The notes below the pieces were generated by a model. That model did no database searches. It was given only the letters and a program-made list of their open reading frames with translations, and had not been told where the DNA came from. Shown here piece after piece: positions 1 through 7,942 of a stretch of DNA of 64,000 nt (position 1 is its first letter; each line of letters starts with the position of its first letter). The stretch comes from an uncultured Oscillospiraceae bacterium (lineage in GTDB: Bacteria; Bacillota; Clostridia; Oscillospirales; Oscillospiraceae): NCBI GenBank assembly GCA_947589545.1, contig CANQBA010000001.1:1-64000 (forward strand), written 5' to 3'. The position numbers and the translations under genes are program-made.

Positions 1-2
1 GG

Positions 3-2249
3 ATCGTGGAGCAGCTGAAGACCCTGGGCTCCTCCTGCGACTGGGAGCGCCAGCGCTTCACCATGGACGAGGGCTGCTCCAAGGCCGTCCGGGAGGTGTT
101 CTGCTCCCTCTATGAGAAGGGCCTCATCTACAAGGGCAAGCGCATCATCAACTGGTGCCCCCACTGCACCACCGCCCTCTCCGACGCGGAGGTGGAGTAC
201 GAGGAGAAGCCCGGCAAGCTCTGGCACATCCGCTACCCCCTCTCCGACGGCTCGGGCACTGTGACCGTGGCCACCACCCGCCCGGAGACGATGCTGGGCG
301 ACACCGGCGTGGCCGTGAACCCGGAGGACGAGCGCTACACCGCCCTTGTGGGCAAGACCTGCGTCCTGCCCCTGGTGGGCCGGGAGATCCCCATCGTGGC
401 CGACGAGTATGTGGACAAGACCTTCGGCACCGGCTGTGTGAAGATGACCCCCTGCCACGACCCCAACGACTTCGAGGTGGGCCTGCGCCACAACCTGGAG
501 CAGATCCTGGTCATCGACGGCGACGGGAAAATCATCAACGGCGGCAAGTATAACGGCATGGACCGGTACGAGGCCAGAAAAGCCATTGTGGCCGACCTTG
601 AGGAGCAGGGGTATCTGGTGAAGATCGAGGATCACGTCCACAACGTGGGCACCTGCTACCGGTGCCACTCCGACGTGGAGCCGCTGGCCTCGGATCAGTG
701 GTTCGTGAAGATGGAGCCGCTGGCGCGCGAGGCCATCCGGGTGGTGGAGGACGGCACCATCAAATTCGTCCCCGACCGCTTTGCCAAGACGTATTTAAAC
801 TGGATGCACAACGTCCGCGACTGGTGCATCTCCCGTCAGCTGTGGTGGGGCCACCAGATCCCGGCGTGGACGTGCAAGGATTGCGGCCACATGACGGTGA
901 GCCGCACCGACCCCACGGAGTGCGAGCACTGCCACTCCCACAACATCGAGCGGGATCCCGACGTGCTGGATACCTGGTTCTCCTCGGCCCTGTGGCCCTT
1001 CTCCACCCTGGGCTGGCCGGACAAGACGGAGGATCTGGCGTATTTCTACCCCACCGACGTGCTGGTGACGGGGTACGACATCATCTTCTTCTGGGTGGCC
1101 CGCATGATCTTCTCCGGCATGGAGCACATGCGTAAGGAGCCCTTCAAGACCGTGCTGATCCACGGCCTTATCCGGGATCCCCAGGGCAAGAAGATGTCCA
1201 AATCCGCCGGCAACGGCGTGGATCCCATCGAGATGATCGACCGCTTCGGCGCCGACGCTTTGCGGTTCAACATCATCACCGGCAATTCCCCCGGCAACGA
1301 CATGCGCTTCTATGTGGAGCGGTGCGAGGCCATGCGCAACTTCGCCAACAAGATCTGGAACGCCAGCCGGTTCGTGATGATGAACCTGACGGTGGCCGAC
1401 GCGCGTCTTCCCGAGAACCTGGAGCTGCCCGACAAGTGGGTGCTCTCCAAGCTGAACGGCCTCGTCCGGGAGGTCAACGACAACTTTGACCGCTTCGAGC
1501 TGGGCATCGCCGCCCAGAAGATCTACGACTTCATCTGGGACACCTTCTGCGACTGGTATATCGAGCTCTGCAAGCCGCGGCTTGCCGAGGGGGACGAGAA
1601 CGTCCAGCGGGTGCTGCTCTACGTCCTCACGGACATTTTGAAGCTCCTGCACCCCTTCATGCCCTTCATCACCGAGGAGATCTACCAGGCCCTGCCCCAC
1701 GAAAAGAGCGCCCTCATCATCGAGGACTTCCCGGAGTACCGTGAGATACTGGATTTCCCCCGGGAGGAGGCGGATTTTGAGAAGGTCATGGACGCCGTGG
1801 GGGCCATCCGTTCCAAGCGCAGCGCCATGAACGTGCCGCCCTCCAGGAAGGCCAAGGTCACGATTTCCACGATCACCCCGGAGCCCTTCAAGGCCGGCGC
1901 GCCTTACATCATGCGCCTGGCCTCCGCAAGCTCGGTGGAGGTCATCGGCATGAGCGAGGCCGGCAGCGACGCCGATATGGAGGCCGCCGGCATGGTGACG
2001 GTGGTGACCCACTCCGCCCGGGTGTTCCTGCCTCTTCGGGAGCTGGTGGATCTTCAGGCCGAGCGGGAGCGCGTCGAGAAGGAGCTGAAAAAGAACCGGG
2101 GCTTTTTGGAGGGCCAGATGAAGAAGCTCTCCAACCAGGCCTTCGTCTCCCGCGCCCCGGAGAACGTGGTCCGGGCCGAGCGGGAGAAGGCGGACAAGCT
2201 CCGCGCCCTCATCGAAAACCTGGAAAAATCCCTGGAGTCTCTGTCATAA
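3..2249 (+). CDS. valS: Valyl-tRNA synthetase, 5' end outside window
   Basis: Class I aminoacyl-tRNA synthetase that charges tRNA-Val in the cytoplasm. About 748 C-terminal residues are present; the family is usually near 880, so roughly 130 residues including the HIGH motif lie before the window. Visible are the editing domain with [11 protein letters not shown] (around residue 90), the [15 protein letters not shown] segment (around 278), the KMSKS loop [11 protein letters not shown] (around 395), the anticodon-binding domain, and a C-terminal coiled coil rich in E, R and K (about 685-745) typical of ValRS. The frame is open at the left edge. A hairpin terminator follows 30 bases after the stop. 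Identification is firm. Confidence 0.97.
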   Translation: MVEQLKTLGSSCDWERQRFTMDEGCSKAVREVFCSLYEKGLIYKGKRIINWCPHCTTALSDAEVEYEEKPGKLWHIRYPLSDGSGTVTVATTRPETMLGDTGVAVNPEDERYTALVGKTCVLPLVGREIPIVADEYVDKTFGTGCVKMTPCHDPNDFEVGLRHNLEQILVIDGDGKIINGGKYNGMDRYEARKAIVADLEEQGYLVKIEDHVHNVGTCYRCHSDVEPLASDQWFVKMEPLAREAIRVVEDGTIKFVPDRFAKTYLNWMHNVRDWCISRQLWWGHQIPAWTCKDCGHMTVSRTDPTECEHCHSHNIERDPDVLDTWFSSALWPFSTLGWPDKTEDLAYFYPTDVLVTGYDIIFFWVARMIFSGMEHMRKEPFKTVLIHGLIRDPQGKKMSKSAGNGVDPIEMIDRFGADALRFNIITGNSPGNDMRFYVERCEAMRNFANKIWNASRFVMMNLTVADARLPENLELPDKWVLSKLNGLVREVNDNFDRFELGIAAQKIYDFIWDTFCDWYIELCKPRLAEGDENVQRVLLYVLTDILKLLHPFMPFITEEIYQALPHEKSALIIEDFPEYREILDFPREEADFEKVMDAVGAIRSKRSAMNVPPSRKAKVTISTITPEPFKAGAPYIMRLASASSVEVIGMSEAGSDADMEAAGMVTVVTHSARVFLPLRELVDLQAERERVEKELKKNRGFLEGQMKKLSNQAFVSRAPENVVRAEREKADKLRALIENLEKSLESLS

Positions 2250-2279
2250 AGACAAATTTTGCGCCATAAGGATGGTAAG

Positions 2280-2313
2280 ATACCCGTGTACAGCCCGTAC
2301 ACGGGTATTTTTT
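2280..2313 (+). terminator. Intrinsic terminator after valS
   Basis: Perfect 12-bp stem (2280-2291 with 2297-2308), loop AGCCC, followed directly by a T run. It ends only 18 bases before the spoIIAA start codon. Confidence 0.85.
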
Positions 2314-2331
2314 ATGGGAAGTGACTTGAAA

Positions 2332-2640
2332 ATGAAGCTTACCGCCACACAGGAGCGGGGCCGGCTGACCCTGGCTCTCTCCGGGGAGCTTGACCACCAC
2401 GAGGCGAAAAATCTGATCCGGGAGCTGGAGGAACGGATCGACACCGGTATGCCCAGAGACTGCGTGCTGGATCTGGAGGGACTTCGGTTCATGGATTCCT
2501 CCGGCGTCGCCATCCTCCTGAAGCTCCACAAGCGCATGAACGCCCTGGGCGGGCGGTTTTTCGTCCAAAACGTCCAGTCCCAGCCCATGCGCGTGCTGGA
2601 CGCCTCGGGCATCGACCGCGTCATCGAAATTTCCGCCTGA
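2332..2640 (+). CDS. spoIIAA: Anti-sigma F factor antagonist SpoIIAA
   Basis: STAS-domain protein of 102 residues. In sporulating cells it is dephosphorylated by SpoIIE, then binds SpoIIAB and frees sigma F in the forespore. The core matches known SpoIIAA: SGELDHHEA near the N-terminus and FMDSSGVA, which contains the serine phosphorylated by SpoIIAB. I chose ATG 2332 because GGAAG at 2317-2321 is well placed; TTG 2326 or ATG 2314 are possible, but the latter sits in the terminator T run. First gene of spoIIAA-spoIIAB-sigF, 53 bases before spoIIAB. No sigma H-type promoter could be recognised in the short gap after valS. Confidence 0.95.
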   Translation: MKLTATQERGRLTLALSGELDHHEAKNLIRELEERIDTGMPRDCVLDLEGLRFMDSSGVAILLKLHKRMNALGGRFFVQNVQSQPMRVLDASGIDRVIEISA

Positions 2641-2693
2641 CGCCGGAGTCAGCCGGCGCGGCGAACTCACAGGAAAAAGGAGTTTACATAATC

Positions 2694-3134
2694 ATGAAGG
2701 AACTGAACAGTGTACGGTTTGAATTTCCGTCCCTCTCGGCCAACGAGGGGTTCGCCAGGGGGGCCGTGGCCTGCTTTGCCGCCCAGCTGGACATGACGCT
2801 GACGGAGCTGGGGGACGTGAAGACGGCGGTGAGCGAGGCGGTGACCAACTGCATCGTCCACGCCTATCCCGACAGCGTGGGCCCCATCCTCCTGCGCCTG
2901 CGCATCCTGGAGGGCGGGGAGCTGGAGATCCAGGTGAAGGACAGGGGCCGGGGCATCGAGGACGTGGAGCGGGCGCGCCAGCCCCTGTTCACCACCGGCG
3001 GCGACGACCGGGGCGGTATGGGCTTCACCATCATGGAGAGCTTTACGGACAGTGTGAAGGTGCGCTCCCGGGTGGGGGCGGGCACCACCGTGACCATGCG
3101 CAAGCGGGTGGAGAAGCGGAGAAAGGCCAGATGA
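2694..3134 (+). CDS. spoIIAB: Anti-sigma F factor / serine kinase SpoIIAB
   Basis: GHKL-fold ATPase of 146 residues that binds and holds sigma F inactive and phosphorylates SpoIIAA. Visible motifs are the N-box EAVTNCIVHAY (around residue 48), the G1 box DRGRGIED (around 83) and the G2-type GGMGFTIM (around 104). The ATG start is preceded by AGGAAAAAGGAG. The stop codon overlaps the sigF start (ATGA), which implies translational coupling of anti-sigma and sigma factor, as in other endospore formers. Confidence 0.96.
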   Translation: MKELNSVRFEFPSLSANEGFARGAVACFAAQLDMTLTELGDVKTAVSEAVTNCIVHAYPDSVGPILLRLRILEGGELEIQVKDRGRGIEDVERARQPLFTTGGDDRGGMGFTIMESFTDSVKVRSRVGAGTTVTMRKRVEKRRKAR

Positions 3135-3838
3135 CCCCAACCCTCGGCGACACCCTCAGAGCCGCCCGGAACGGGGACAACGAGGCCATGGAGCGGATGG
3201 TACGGGAGAATTCCGGCCTCATCTGGAGCGTGGCCCGGCGGTTCTTCGGCAGGGGCGCGGAGCCGGACGACCTCTACCAGCTGGGGTGCATGGGCTTCAT
3301 TAAGGCGGTGCGGGGCTTTGACGACAGCTTCGGCACCCAGTTTTCCACCTACGCCGTGCCCAAGATCGCCGGGGAGATCCGGCGCTTTCTGCGGGACGAC
3401 GGGGCGGTGAAGGTCAGCCGGAGTCTGAAGGAGCGGGCCGCCGCCGTCCGGGCGGCGCGGATATTCCTGGAGCAGCAGCTGGGCCGGGAACCGGCGCTGT
3501 CGGAGATCTCGGAGAAGACCGGCCTCAGCCTGGAGGACATCGCCGCCTGCGAGCTGGCCACCGCCCCCAGCGAGTCCCTCCAGCGGGAGAGCGGCGAGGA
3601 CGGCTTCACCCTGGAGCAGATGCTGGGCGACCAGGGCCAGGAGGAAAAGCTGGTGGAGCGCGTGGCCCTGCGGGAGGCCGTCTCCCGCCTGCCGGACAGG
3701 GAGCGCTCCGTCATCGTCCTGCGCTATTTCAGGGCCATGACCCAATCCGACGCCGCCCGCATCCTGGGCGTCTCCCAGGTGCAGATCTCCCGCCTTGAAA
3801 AGCGCGCCGTGGAAAAGCTCCGGGAGGAGCTGCAATAA
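3131..3838 (+). CDS. sigF: RNA polymerase sigma F, early forespore
   Basis: Sigma-70 family factor of 235 residues directing early forespore transcription. Region 2 is clear (DDLYQLGCMGFIKAVRGFD, then FSTYAVPKIAGEIRRFLRDD), followed by region 3 and a region 4 helix-turn-helix (QSDAARILGVSQVQISRLEK). Slightly shorter than Bacillus SigF (255). Translationally coupled to spoIIAB by a 4-base overlap. The gene order identifies it as sigma F rather than sigma B or G. No clear terminator follows; a repeat-rich intergenic region begins within 25 bases. Confidence 0.96.
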   Translation: MTPTLGDTLRAARNGDNEAMERMVRENSGLIWSVARRFFGRGAEPDDLYQLGCMGFIKAVRGFDDSFGTQFSTYAVPKIAGEIRRFLRDDGAVKVSRSLKERAAAVRAARIFLEQQLGREPALSEISEKTGLSLEDIAACELATAPSESLQRESGEDGFTLEQMLGDQGQEEKLVERVALREAVSRLPDRERSVIVLRYFRAMTQSDAARILGVSQVQISRLEKRAVEKLREELQ

Positions 3839-3858
3839 CCGCCGCCGGATGTCCGGTA

Positions 3859-4290
3859 AATTTTCGTACAACGTACCCGTACGGGCAGTTGCCCTCGGCG
3901 GCCCATGGCACCATCAAATTCCGTTTCGTCGAATTCCCGGAAATTTATCGTATTACCTTGTAGGGGCCGCCTCTCCAGGCGGCCCGTCATTTTCAATGGC
4001 GGCGAAGCCGCAACCTTTTTAAACGACGGCGTTTCGGGAATTCGACGGTGCGTTGGGCCGCCTGGAGAGGCGGCCCCTACGGCGTCTGACGAAGGATAAT
4101 CGGGAAGTCGAGGGATGGGCCGAGCGGGTCTCTGGCCCCTACAATATATAACGAAAAACCGGTGTTAGACGCAGGACGGGCCGCCCAGGTTGGCCCATGG
4201 CGCCACCGAATTCTGCGATATCCGATTGATACGCACCCGTAGGGGCGGTCGTCCCCGGCCGCCCGTCCCGGTCAACCACCGGTCTTTCGT
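3859..4290. repeat. Cluster of GTAGGGGC palindromic intergenic repeats (family A)
   Basis: The 530-bp space between sigF and ilvE has no plausible gene. It holds at least four copies of a short module: a lead such as CGTACCCGTA, then GGGGCCGCCT...AGGCGGCCC as a variable GC stem. TAGGGGCC to GGCGGCCC at 3961-3985 has an exact 25-base reverse complement at 4055-4079. A CGTCGAATTCCCGGAAA module (3927-3943) has a near-exact inverted partner at 4032-4047. Further copies lie near 10.27, 15.78 and 31.68 kb. Confidence 0.7.
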
Positions 4291-4308
4291 CATGCGCTGA
4301 CTTGCAAT

Positions 4309-4345
4309 AAAAATACCGCCCATCGGAGGATGGGCGGTATTTTTT
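4309..4345 (-). terminator. Terminator of ilvE (bidirectional hairpin)
   Basis: 12-bp perfect stem ATACCGCCCATC / GATGGGCGGTAT (4313-4324 with 4329-4340), flanked by an A run on the left and a T run on the right. It can end minus-strand transcription of ilvE and any plus-strand transcript from the sigF side. Confidence 0.8.
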
Positions 4346-4371
4346 GCGATAGAAACGTGTGGGCCTGGGAA

Positions 4372-5442
4372 TCAGTCGCAGACCTTTTGCGTCCAGCCGC
4401 GCTCGTCCGGGCGGGTGCCCCACTGGATGCCGGTGAGCTCGTCGTAGAACCGCTGGGTCAGCTCTCCGATGCCGCCGTCGCCGATGGTCATGTCCTTACC
4501 CTCGTAGAAGATGTGTCCCACGGGGGAGACAACGGCGGCGGTGCCGGTGCCCCACATCTCCTCCATGTGGCCGTTTTGAGCCGTCTCCAGCACCTCGTCG
4601 ATGGAGATGAGCCGCTCCTCCACGGTGCAGCCCCAGTCCCGGGCCACCTCCAGGATGGATTTGCGGGTGATGCCGGGGAGAACGGAGCCCTGGAGCATGG
4701 GGGTGACGATCTTGCCGTCGATCTTGAACATGATGTTCATGGAGCCCACCTCCTCGATGTACTTGCGGTGGACGCCGTCCAGCCACAGCACCTGGGAGTA
4801 ACCCAGCTTCTCCGCCCGCTCGCTGGCGCGGATGGAGCCGGCGTAGTTGCCGCCGCACTTGGTAAAGCCGGTGCCGCCGCGCACCGCGCGCACGTCCTCG
4901 TCCTCGATGGCGATGTGGACGGGGTTCAGCCCCTCGGGGTAGTAGTTGCCGGAGGGGGAGAGGATGATGCAGAAGATATACGTCTTGCTGGCGTGGACGC
5001 CCACGGTGCAGTCCGTGGCGATGATGAAGGGGCGGATGTAGAGGCTGGCGCCCTTCTGATCGGGCACCCAGTCCTTTTCCAGGGCCACCAGCTGCTTTGT
5101 GGCCTCCACGCAGAAGTCCACGTCGATCTCCGGGATGCTCATGCGGACGGCGGAGTTGTTCATGCGCTTGAAGTTCTCCTCGGGCCGGAACAGCCAGATG
5201 GAGCCGTCGGCACGGCGGTATGCCTTCAGACCCTCGAAGATCTCCTGGGCATAGTGGAACACCATGCAGGAGGGATCCAGGCTGAAGGGGCCGTAGGGGA
5301 CGATGCGGGGATCGTGCCAGCCCTGGCCGTCGGTGTAGTTCATCAGGAACATGTGGTCGGAGAAGAATCTGCCGAAGGGCAGGGGGTCAAGATGGGGCTT
5401 CTCCTTGGGGGATTTGGTGAGCTCGACGCGGATCTTTTCCAT
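4372..5442 (-). CDS. ilvE: Branched-chain amino acid aminotransferase
   Basis: PLP-dependent fold-type IV transaminase (356 residues) for the last step of leucine, isoleucine and valine synthesis and the first step of their breakdown, using 2-oxoglutarate/glutamate. Visible: YAQEIFEGLKAYR near residue 65, the probable Schiff-base lysine in GFTKCGGNYAGS (around 198), YIEEVGSMN (around 231) and the phosphate-binding GTGTAAVVSPV near the C-terminus. Length is typical of the long BCAT subtype. ATG start with AAGGAG about 10 bases upstream. Monocistronic between its own promoter and terminator. Confidence 0.94.
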   Translation of the reverse strand: MEKIRVELTKSPKEKPHLDPLPFGRFFSDHMFLMNYTDGQGWHDPRIVPYGPFSLDPSCMVFHYAQEIFEGLKAYRRADGSIWLFRPEENFKRMNNSAVRMSIPEIDVDFCVEATKQLVALEKDWVPDQKGASLYIRPFIIATDCTVGVHASKTYIFCIILSPSGNYYPEGLNPVHIAIEDEDVRAVRGGTGFTKCGGNYAGSIRASERAEKLGYSQVLWLDGVHRKYIEEVGSMNIMFKIDGKIVTPMLQGSVLPGITRKSILEVARDWGCTVEERLISIDEVLETAQNGHMEEMWGTGTAAVVSPVGHIFYEGKDMTIGDGGIGELTQRFYDELTGIQWGTRPDERGWTQKVCD

Positions 5443-5528
5443 ATATGTACACTCCTTTACCTTTCACGGGCGGCGCGGCCCGTGAAGCGCGGGCCGCCGC
5501 TTTATCGCGGTAAAACGCCATTTGCAAT

Positions 5529-5557
5529 ATTGTACCACGGCTCCTGCAAAAACGCAA
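5529..5557 (-). promoter_or_regulatory. Sigma A promoter of ilvE
   Basis: On the minus strand: TTGCGT (5552-5557), 17-base spacer, TACAAT (5529-5534). The leader of about 80 bases contains a GC hairpin built from TTCACGGGC and GCCCGTGAA near 5466-5490. No T-box or other known riboswitch was recognised. Confidence 0.65.
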
Positions 5558-5573
5558 CCACCATTCCGCACAA

Positions 5574-6344
5574 TTATAGGCTCTTTTTTATCTGGTTTAT
5601 CGCGTTTTTTTCAAGCCGCGACACCTGGGCCTGGCTGATGCCCACCTCGGCGGACACCTGCATCTGGGTCTTGCCCTGGTAAAACCGCAGGGAGAGGATG
5701 CGCTTCTCCCGCTCGGTGAGGGCGTTGATGGCGTCGGACAGGGCGATCTCGTTGAGCCAGTCCTCGTCGGTGTTTTTGGTGTCGCCGATCTGATCCATGC
5801 CGCACACCGCGTCGCCGGACTCGGAGTAGATGGGCTCGTAGAGGCTCACCGGCTCGGCCACCGCGTCCATGGCGATGACCACCTCCTCCCGGGGGAGCTT
5901 CAGCGCCGCCGCGATCTCCTCCACCGTGGGCTCCCGCTGGCTCTCCAGCATCAGCTTCTCCTTCACCTGCAAAACCTTGTAGGCCGTGTCCCGGATGCTC
6001 CGGCTTACCCGGAGGGGGGAGTTGTCCCGCAGGAACCGCCGGATCTCCCCGATGATCATGGGCACCCCGTAGGTGGAAAACATGACGTTCATGTCCAGAT
6101 TGAAGTTGTCGATGGCCTTGATGAGGCCGATACAGCCGACCTGGAAGATATCGTCGGCGTTCTCGCCCCGGCCCATGAATTTTTGCACCACCGACAGCAC
6201 CAGCCGCAGGTTCCCCTCGATGAGCCTGTCCCTGGCCGCCGCGTCACCGGCCCTGGCCTTCCGCAGCAGCTCCATGATCTCGTCGTTTTTCAGCACCGGA
6301 AGCTTCGATGTGTTGATCCCGCAGATCTCGACCTTACCCTGCAA
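5574..6344 (-). CDS. sigG: RNA polymerase sigma G, late forespore
   Basis: Sigma-70 factor of 256 residues. The N-terminus KVEICGINTSKLPVLKNDE is the hallmark SigG start, which interacts with anti-sigma factors. Region 2 (DDIFQVGCIGLIKAIDNF, FSTYGVPMIIGEIRRFLRD) and region 4 (VSAEVGISQAQVSRLEK) are intact. The start is TTG at 6344: GAGGGGG lies 7-8 bases upstream and the length then matches the family (about 260); the open frame runs further but those residues are not SigG-like. It stands alone here; in many endospore formers it sits beside spoIIGA-sigE. A sigma F/G-type promoter is visible upstream. Confidence 0.94.
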   Translation of the reverse strand: MQGKVEICGINTSKLPVLKNDEIMELLRKARAGDAAARDRLIEGNLRLVLSVVQKFMGRGENADDIFQVGCIGLIKAIDNFNLDMNVMFSTYGVPMIIGEIRRFLRDNSPLRVSRSIRDTAYKVLQVKEKLMLESQREPTVEEIAAALKLPREEVVIAMDAVAEPVSLYEPIYSESGDAVCGMDQIGDTKNTDEDWLNEIALSDAINALTEREKRILSLRFYQGKTQMQVSAEVGISQAQVSRLEKNAINQIKKSL

Positions 6345-6375
6345 GAAAACGCCCCCTCGTCTTTGTGTACGAGGG

Positions 6376-6406
6376 TAGTATTTCCGGGAATGTTTTTTTT
6401 CATACC
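6376..6406 (-). promoter_or_regulatory. Candidate sigma F/G-type promoter of sigG
   Basis: Minus strand: GGTATG (6401-6406), 17-base spacer, AAATACTA (6376-6383), resembling forespore sigma consensus elements, 32 bases before the TTG start. sigG is known to be sigma F-dependent in Bacillus. Pattern match only. Confidence 0.45.
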
Positions 6407-6456
6407 GCAACAAAAGGGCGGCCGGTTGCGTTATAATGGCAGAAGGAGGTGATACG

Positions 6457-6930
6457 ATGCCTCATTCCGACCGGTTGGAACAGTTAGTTTACTCCCACAG
6501 TACGGCACTTTTCAGGGCCGCGCTCTCCGTCACGGGCAATATCCCCGACGCGGAGGACGCGGTTCAGGAGGCGTATCTGAAATTTTTGGAAACTCGGCCA
6601 AGACTTGACGGGGAGGGCCGGGAGAAGGCGTGGCTCATGCGCGTCGCCGTCAACGCCGCCCTGGACCGGGTGCGGGACAGAAAGCGCCACCCCACGGGGG
6701 AGCTTTTGGACGTCTACCCCGCGCCGGAGGGCGAGTCGCGGGAGCTTTTGGAGTCCGTCGCCCGCCTGCCCGCCAATGAGCGCGCCGCCGTACATCTTTT
6801 TTACTACGAGGGCTATACCACTGACGAGATCGCGAAAATCCTGAAATGCCGCCCCGGAACGGCCCGCTCCTATCTGAGCCGGGCCCGGGAGCGGCTGAGA
6901 CAGGAGCTGAAAGGAGAGCTTGAACTTTGA
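6457..6930 (+). CDS. ECF-type RNA polymerase sigma factor
   Basis: Small sigma-70 protein (157 residues) with region 2 (DAEDAVQEAYLKFLE, WLMRVAVNAALDRVRDRKR) and region 4 (LPANERAAVHLFYYEGYTTDEIAKIL, followed by RPGTARSYLSRARERLRQEL). It would redirect RNA polymerase to a small stress or envelope regulon. ATG 6457 was chosen because AGGAGGTGAT ends five bases before it. Its stop overlaps the next gene by four bases, and that product is a one-pass membrane protein, the usual sigma/anti-sigma layout. TATAAT at 6432-6437 is close to the start but lacks a convincing -35. Confidence 0.9.
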   Translation: MPHSDRLEQLVYSHSTALFRAALSVTGNIPDAEDAVQEAYLKFLETRPRLDGEGREKAWLMRVAVNAALDRVRDRKRHPTGELLDVYPAPEGESRELLESVARLPANERAAVHLFYYEGYTTDEIAKILKCRPGTARSYLSRARERLRQELKGELEL

Positions 6931-7805
6931 AGCGTTATGTAAACTATATGGACAATATTGAAGCCCCGGAGGGCTTTGCGGAGCGCCTGACGGAGCTGAA
7001 GGCTGAGAAAAAGACCGTCCCCCTCACTCGCTGGGCCGCCGCCGCGGCGTGCCTGGCGCTGATCATGGGCGCGGGCGTTCTCTGGCATCGGGCACAGCCC
7101 GGGACGGAGCTTGACGACCCCTCCGTGCAGGGGGAGGAGACAGGCCGCCGGGAGCTGGACGAGGATCTGGCCCCGGAAACCGATGAAAACCACATGACCA
7201 CCCCCGTGGGGGGCTGGTACGACCTGTCGGACGGGGAGACGGTGGCGCGGTACGTGCTTCCGCTCCTGAATTTCCAGCCCGCCGGAGAGCGGGCGGCCCT
7301 GGACTACACCCTGGGGGACACCTCCCGGGAGGCGACGGAGGAGGAGATCGAAAGCCTCCTGGGAGCGCGCTGGCGGGAGCATCTGGGCATCCCGGCGCAG
7401 GCGGAGACGGACGCCTCGGTGTGGTTCTTCCGGGACGGCGATCCCTCCGGTTTTTCCCTGTGGGCCGCGTGGGACGGCGGGCAGATCTTCATCGAACAGT
7501 GCGCGGGCCATGATGTCCCCAGTTGCTGCGTCTACCAGGACGACGCCTACGGCCACACAGAGGTGGACGGCGTGGACGTGGTCACCCTGACCTGGGACGA
7601 CACCTGCGAGGTGAAATTTTTCACCCGGAACACCGGCTGGAAGGCCACCGTCACCGGGGAAAATTACGAAGAGTTGACCGCCCGTTTCGTCCGCCTGGGC
7701 GTGTCCGGGCATCCTGCCGGCCTGACCTCCGCCGTCCCTGACGGCAGCGTCCCCTCCGTCTCCGGCGATGGAGAGTTCACCTCCGGTTACGACCCGACAA
7801 AATAA
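6927..7805 (+). CDS. Single-pass membrane protein, putative anti-sigma partner of the ECF factor
   Basis: 292 residues: a short basic cytoplasmic N-terminus (about 36 residues), one transmembrane helix (about 37-55, WAAAAACLALIMGAGVLW), then an acidic extracytoplasmic domain of about 230 residues that I do not recognise. The TTG start at 6927 overlaps the sigma factor stop (TTGA) with AAAGGAG nine bases upstream, so it is coupled to the sigma gene. Position suggests it restrains or senses for the ECF factor, but the cytoplasmic tail is shorter than classical zinc-binding anti-sigma domains and has no HxxxCxxC motif. Confidence 0.7.
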   Translation: MKRYVNYMDNIEAPEGFAERLTELKAEKKTVPLTRWAAAAACLALIMGAGVLWHRAQPGTELDDPSVQGEETGRRELDEDLAPETDENHMTTPVGGWYDLSDGETVARYVLPLLNFQPAGERAALDYTLGDTSREATEEEIESLLGARWREHLGIPAQAETDASVWFFRDGDPSGFSLWAAWDGGQIFIEQCAGHDVPSCCVYQDDAYGHTEVDGVDVVTLTWDDTCEVKFFTRNTGWKATVTGENYEELTARFVRLGVSGHPAGLTSAVPDGSVPSVSGDGEFTSGYDPTK

Positions 7806-7811
7806 ATTCCC

Positions 7812-7844
7812 GCGTGGGGGCCGGACATTGGCCGGCCCCCACGG
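7812..7844 (+). terminator. GC hairpin after the ECF operon
   Basis: 11-bp perfect stem GTGGGGGCCGG / CCGGCCCCCAC (7814-7824 with 7832-7842), 9 bases after the stop. There is no T run, so termination is possible but not certain; it may only stabilise the transcript end. Confidence 0.45.
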
Positions 7845-7942
7845 CGTTCAGGGGAGCGGGGCGGCCCTCTTTTCTTTCGCTCTTGCGTTTCCGGCGCTGA
7901 TTTGGTATACTGGAAAAAGAAATTTCCCCACGGAGGCCGGAT

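Noticed and set aside
795..2012. 405-codon frame antisense to valS
   Set aside because: Shadow of a GC-rich coding region; His/Gly/Val-rich, no ribosome site, no family resemblance. The same applies to other long antisense frames, for example 4330-5682, 10809-12311, 12480-13613, 15750-16961, 18461-19258, 28387-30189, 38438-40732, 43720-45573 and 45413-47578.
3927..4079. Insertion sequence or MITE with terminal inverted repeats
   Set aside because: The inverted modules are in the wrong order to form nested ends, no transposase is present and no target duplication was seen.
3795..4099. Short frames in the repeat region after sigF
   Set aside because: They arise from the repeat modules, lack ribosome sites and resemble no protein.
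6432..6437. TATAAT as the promoter of the ECF sigma gene
   Set aside because: It lies directly upstream of the ribosome site and no -35 element is found at 16-18 bases.
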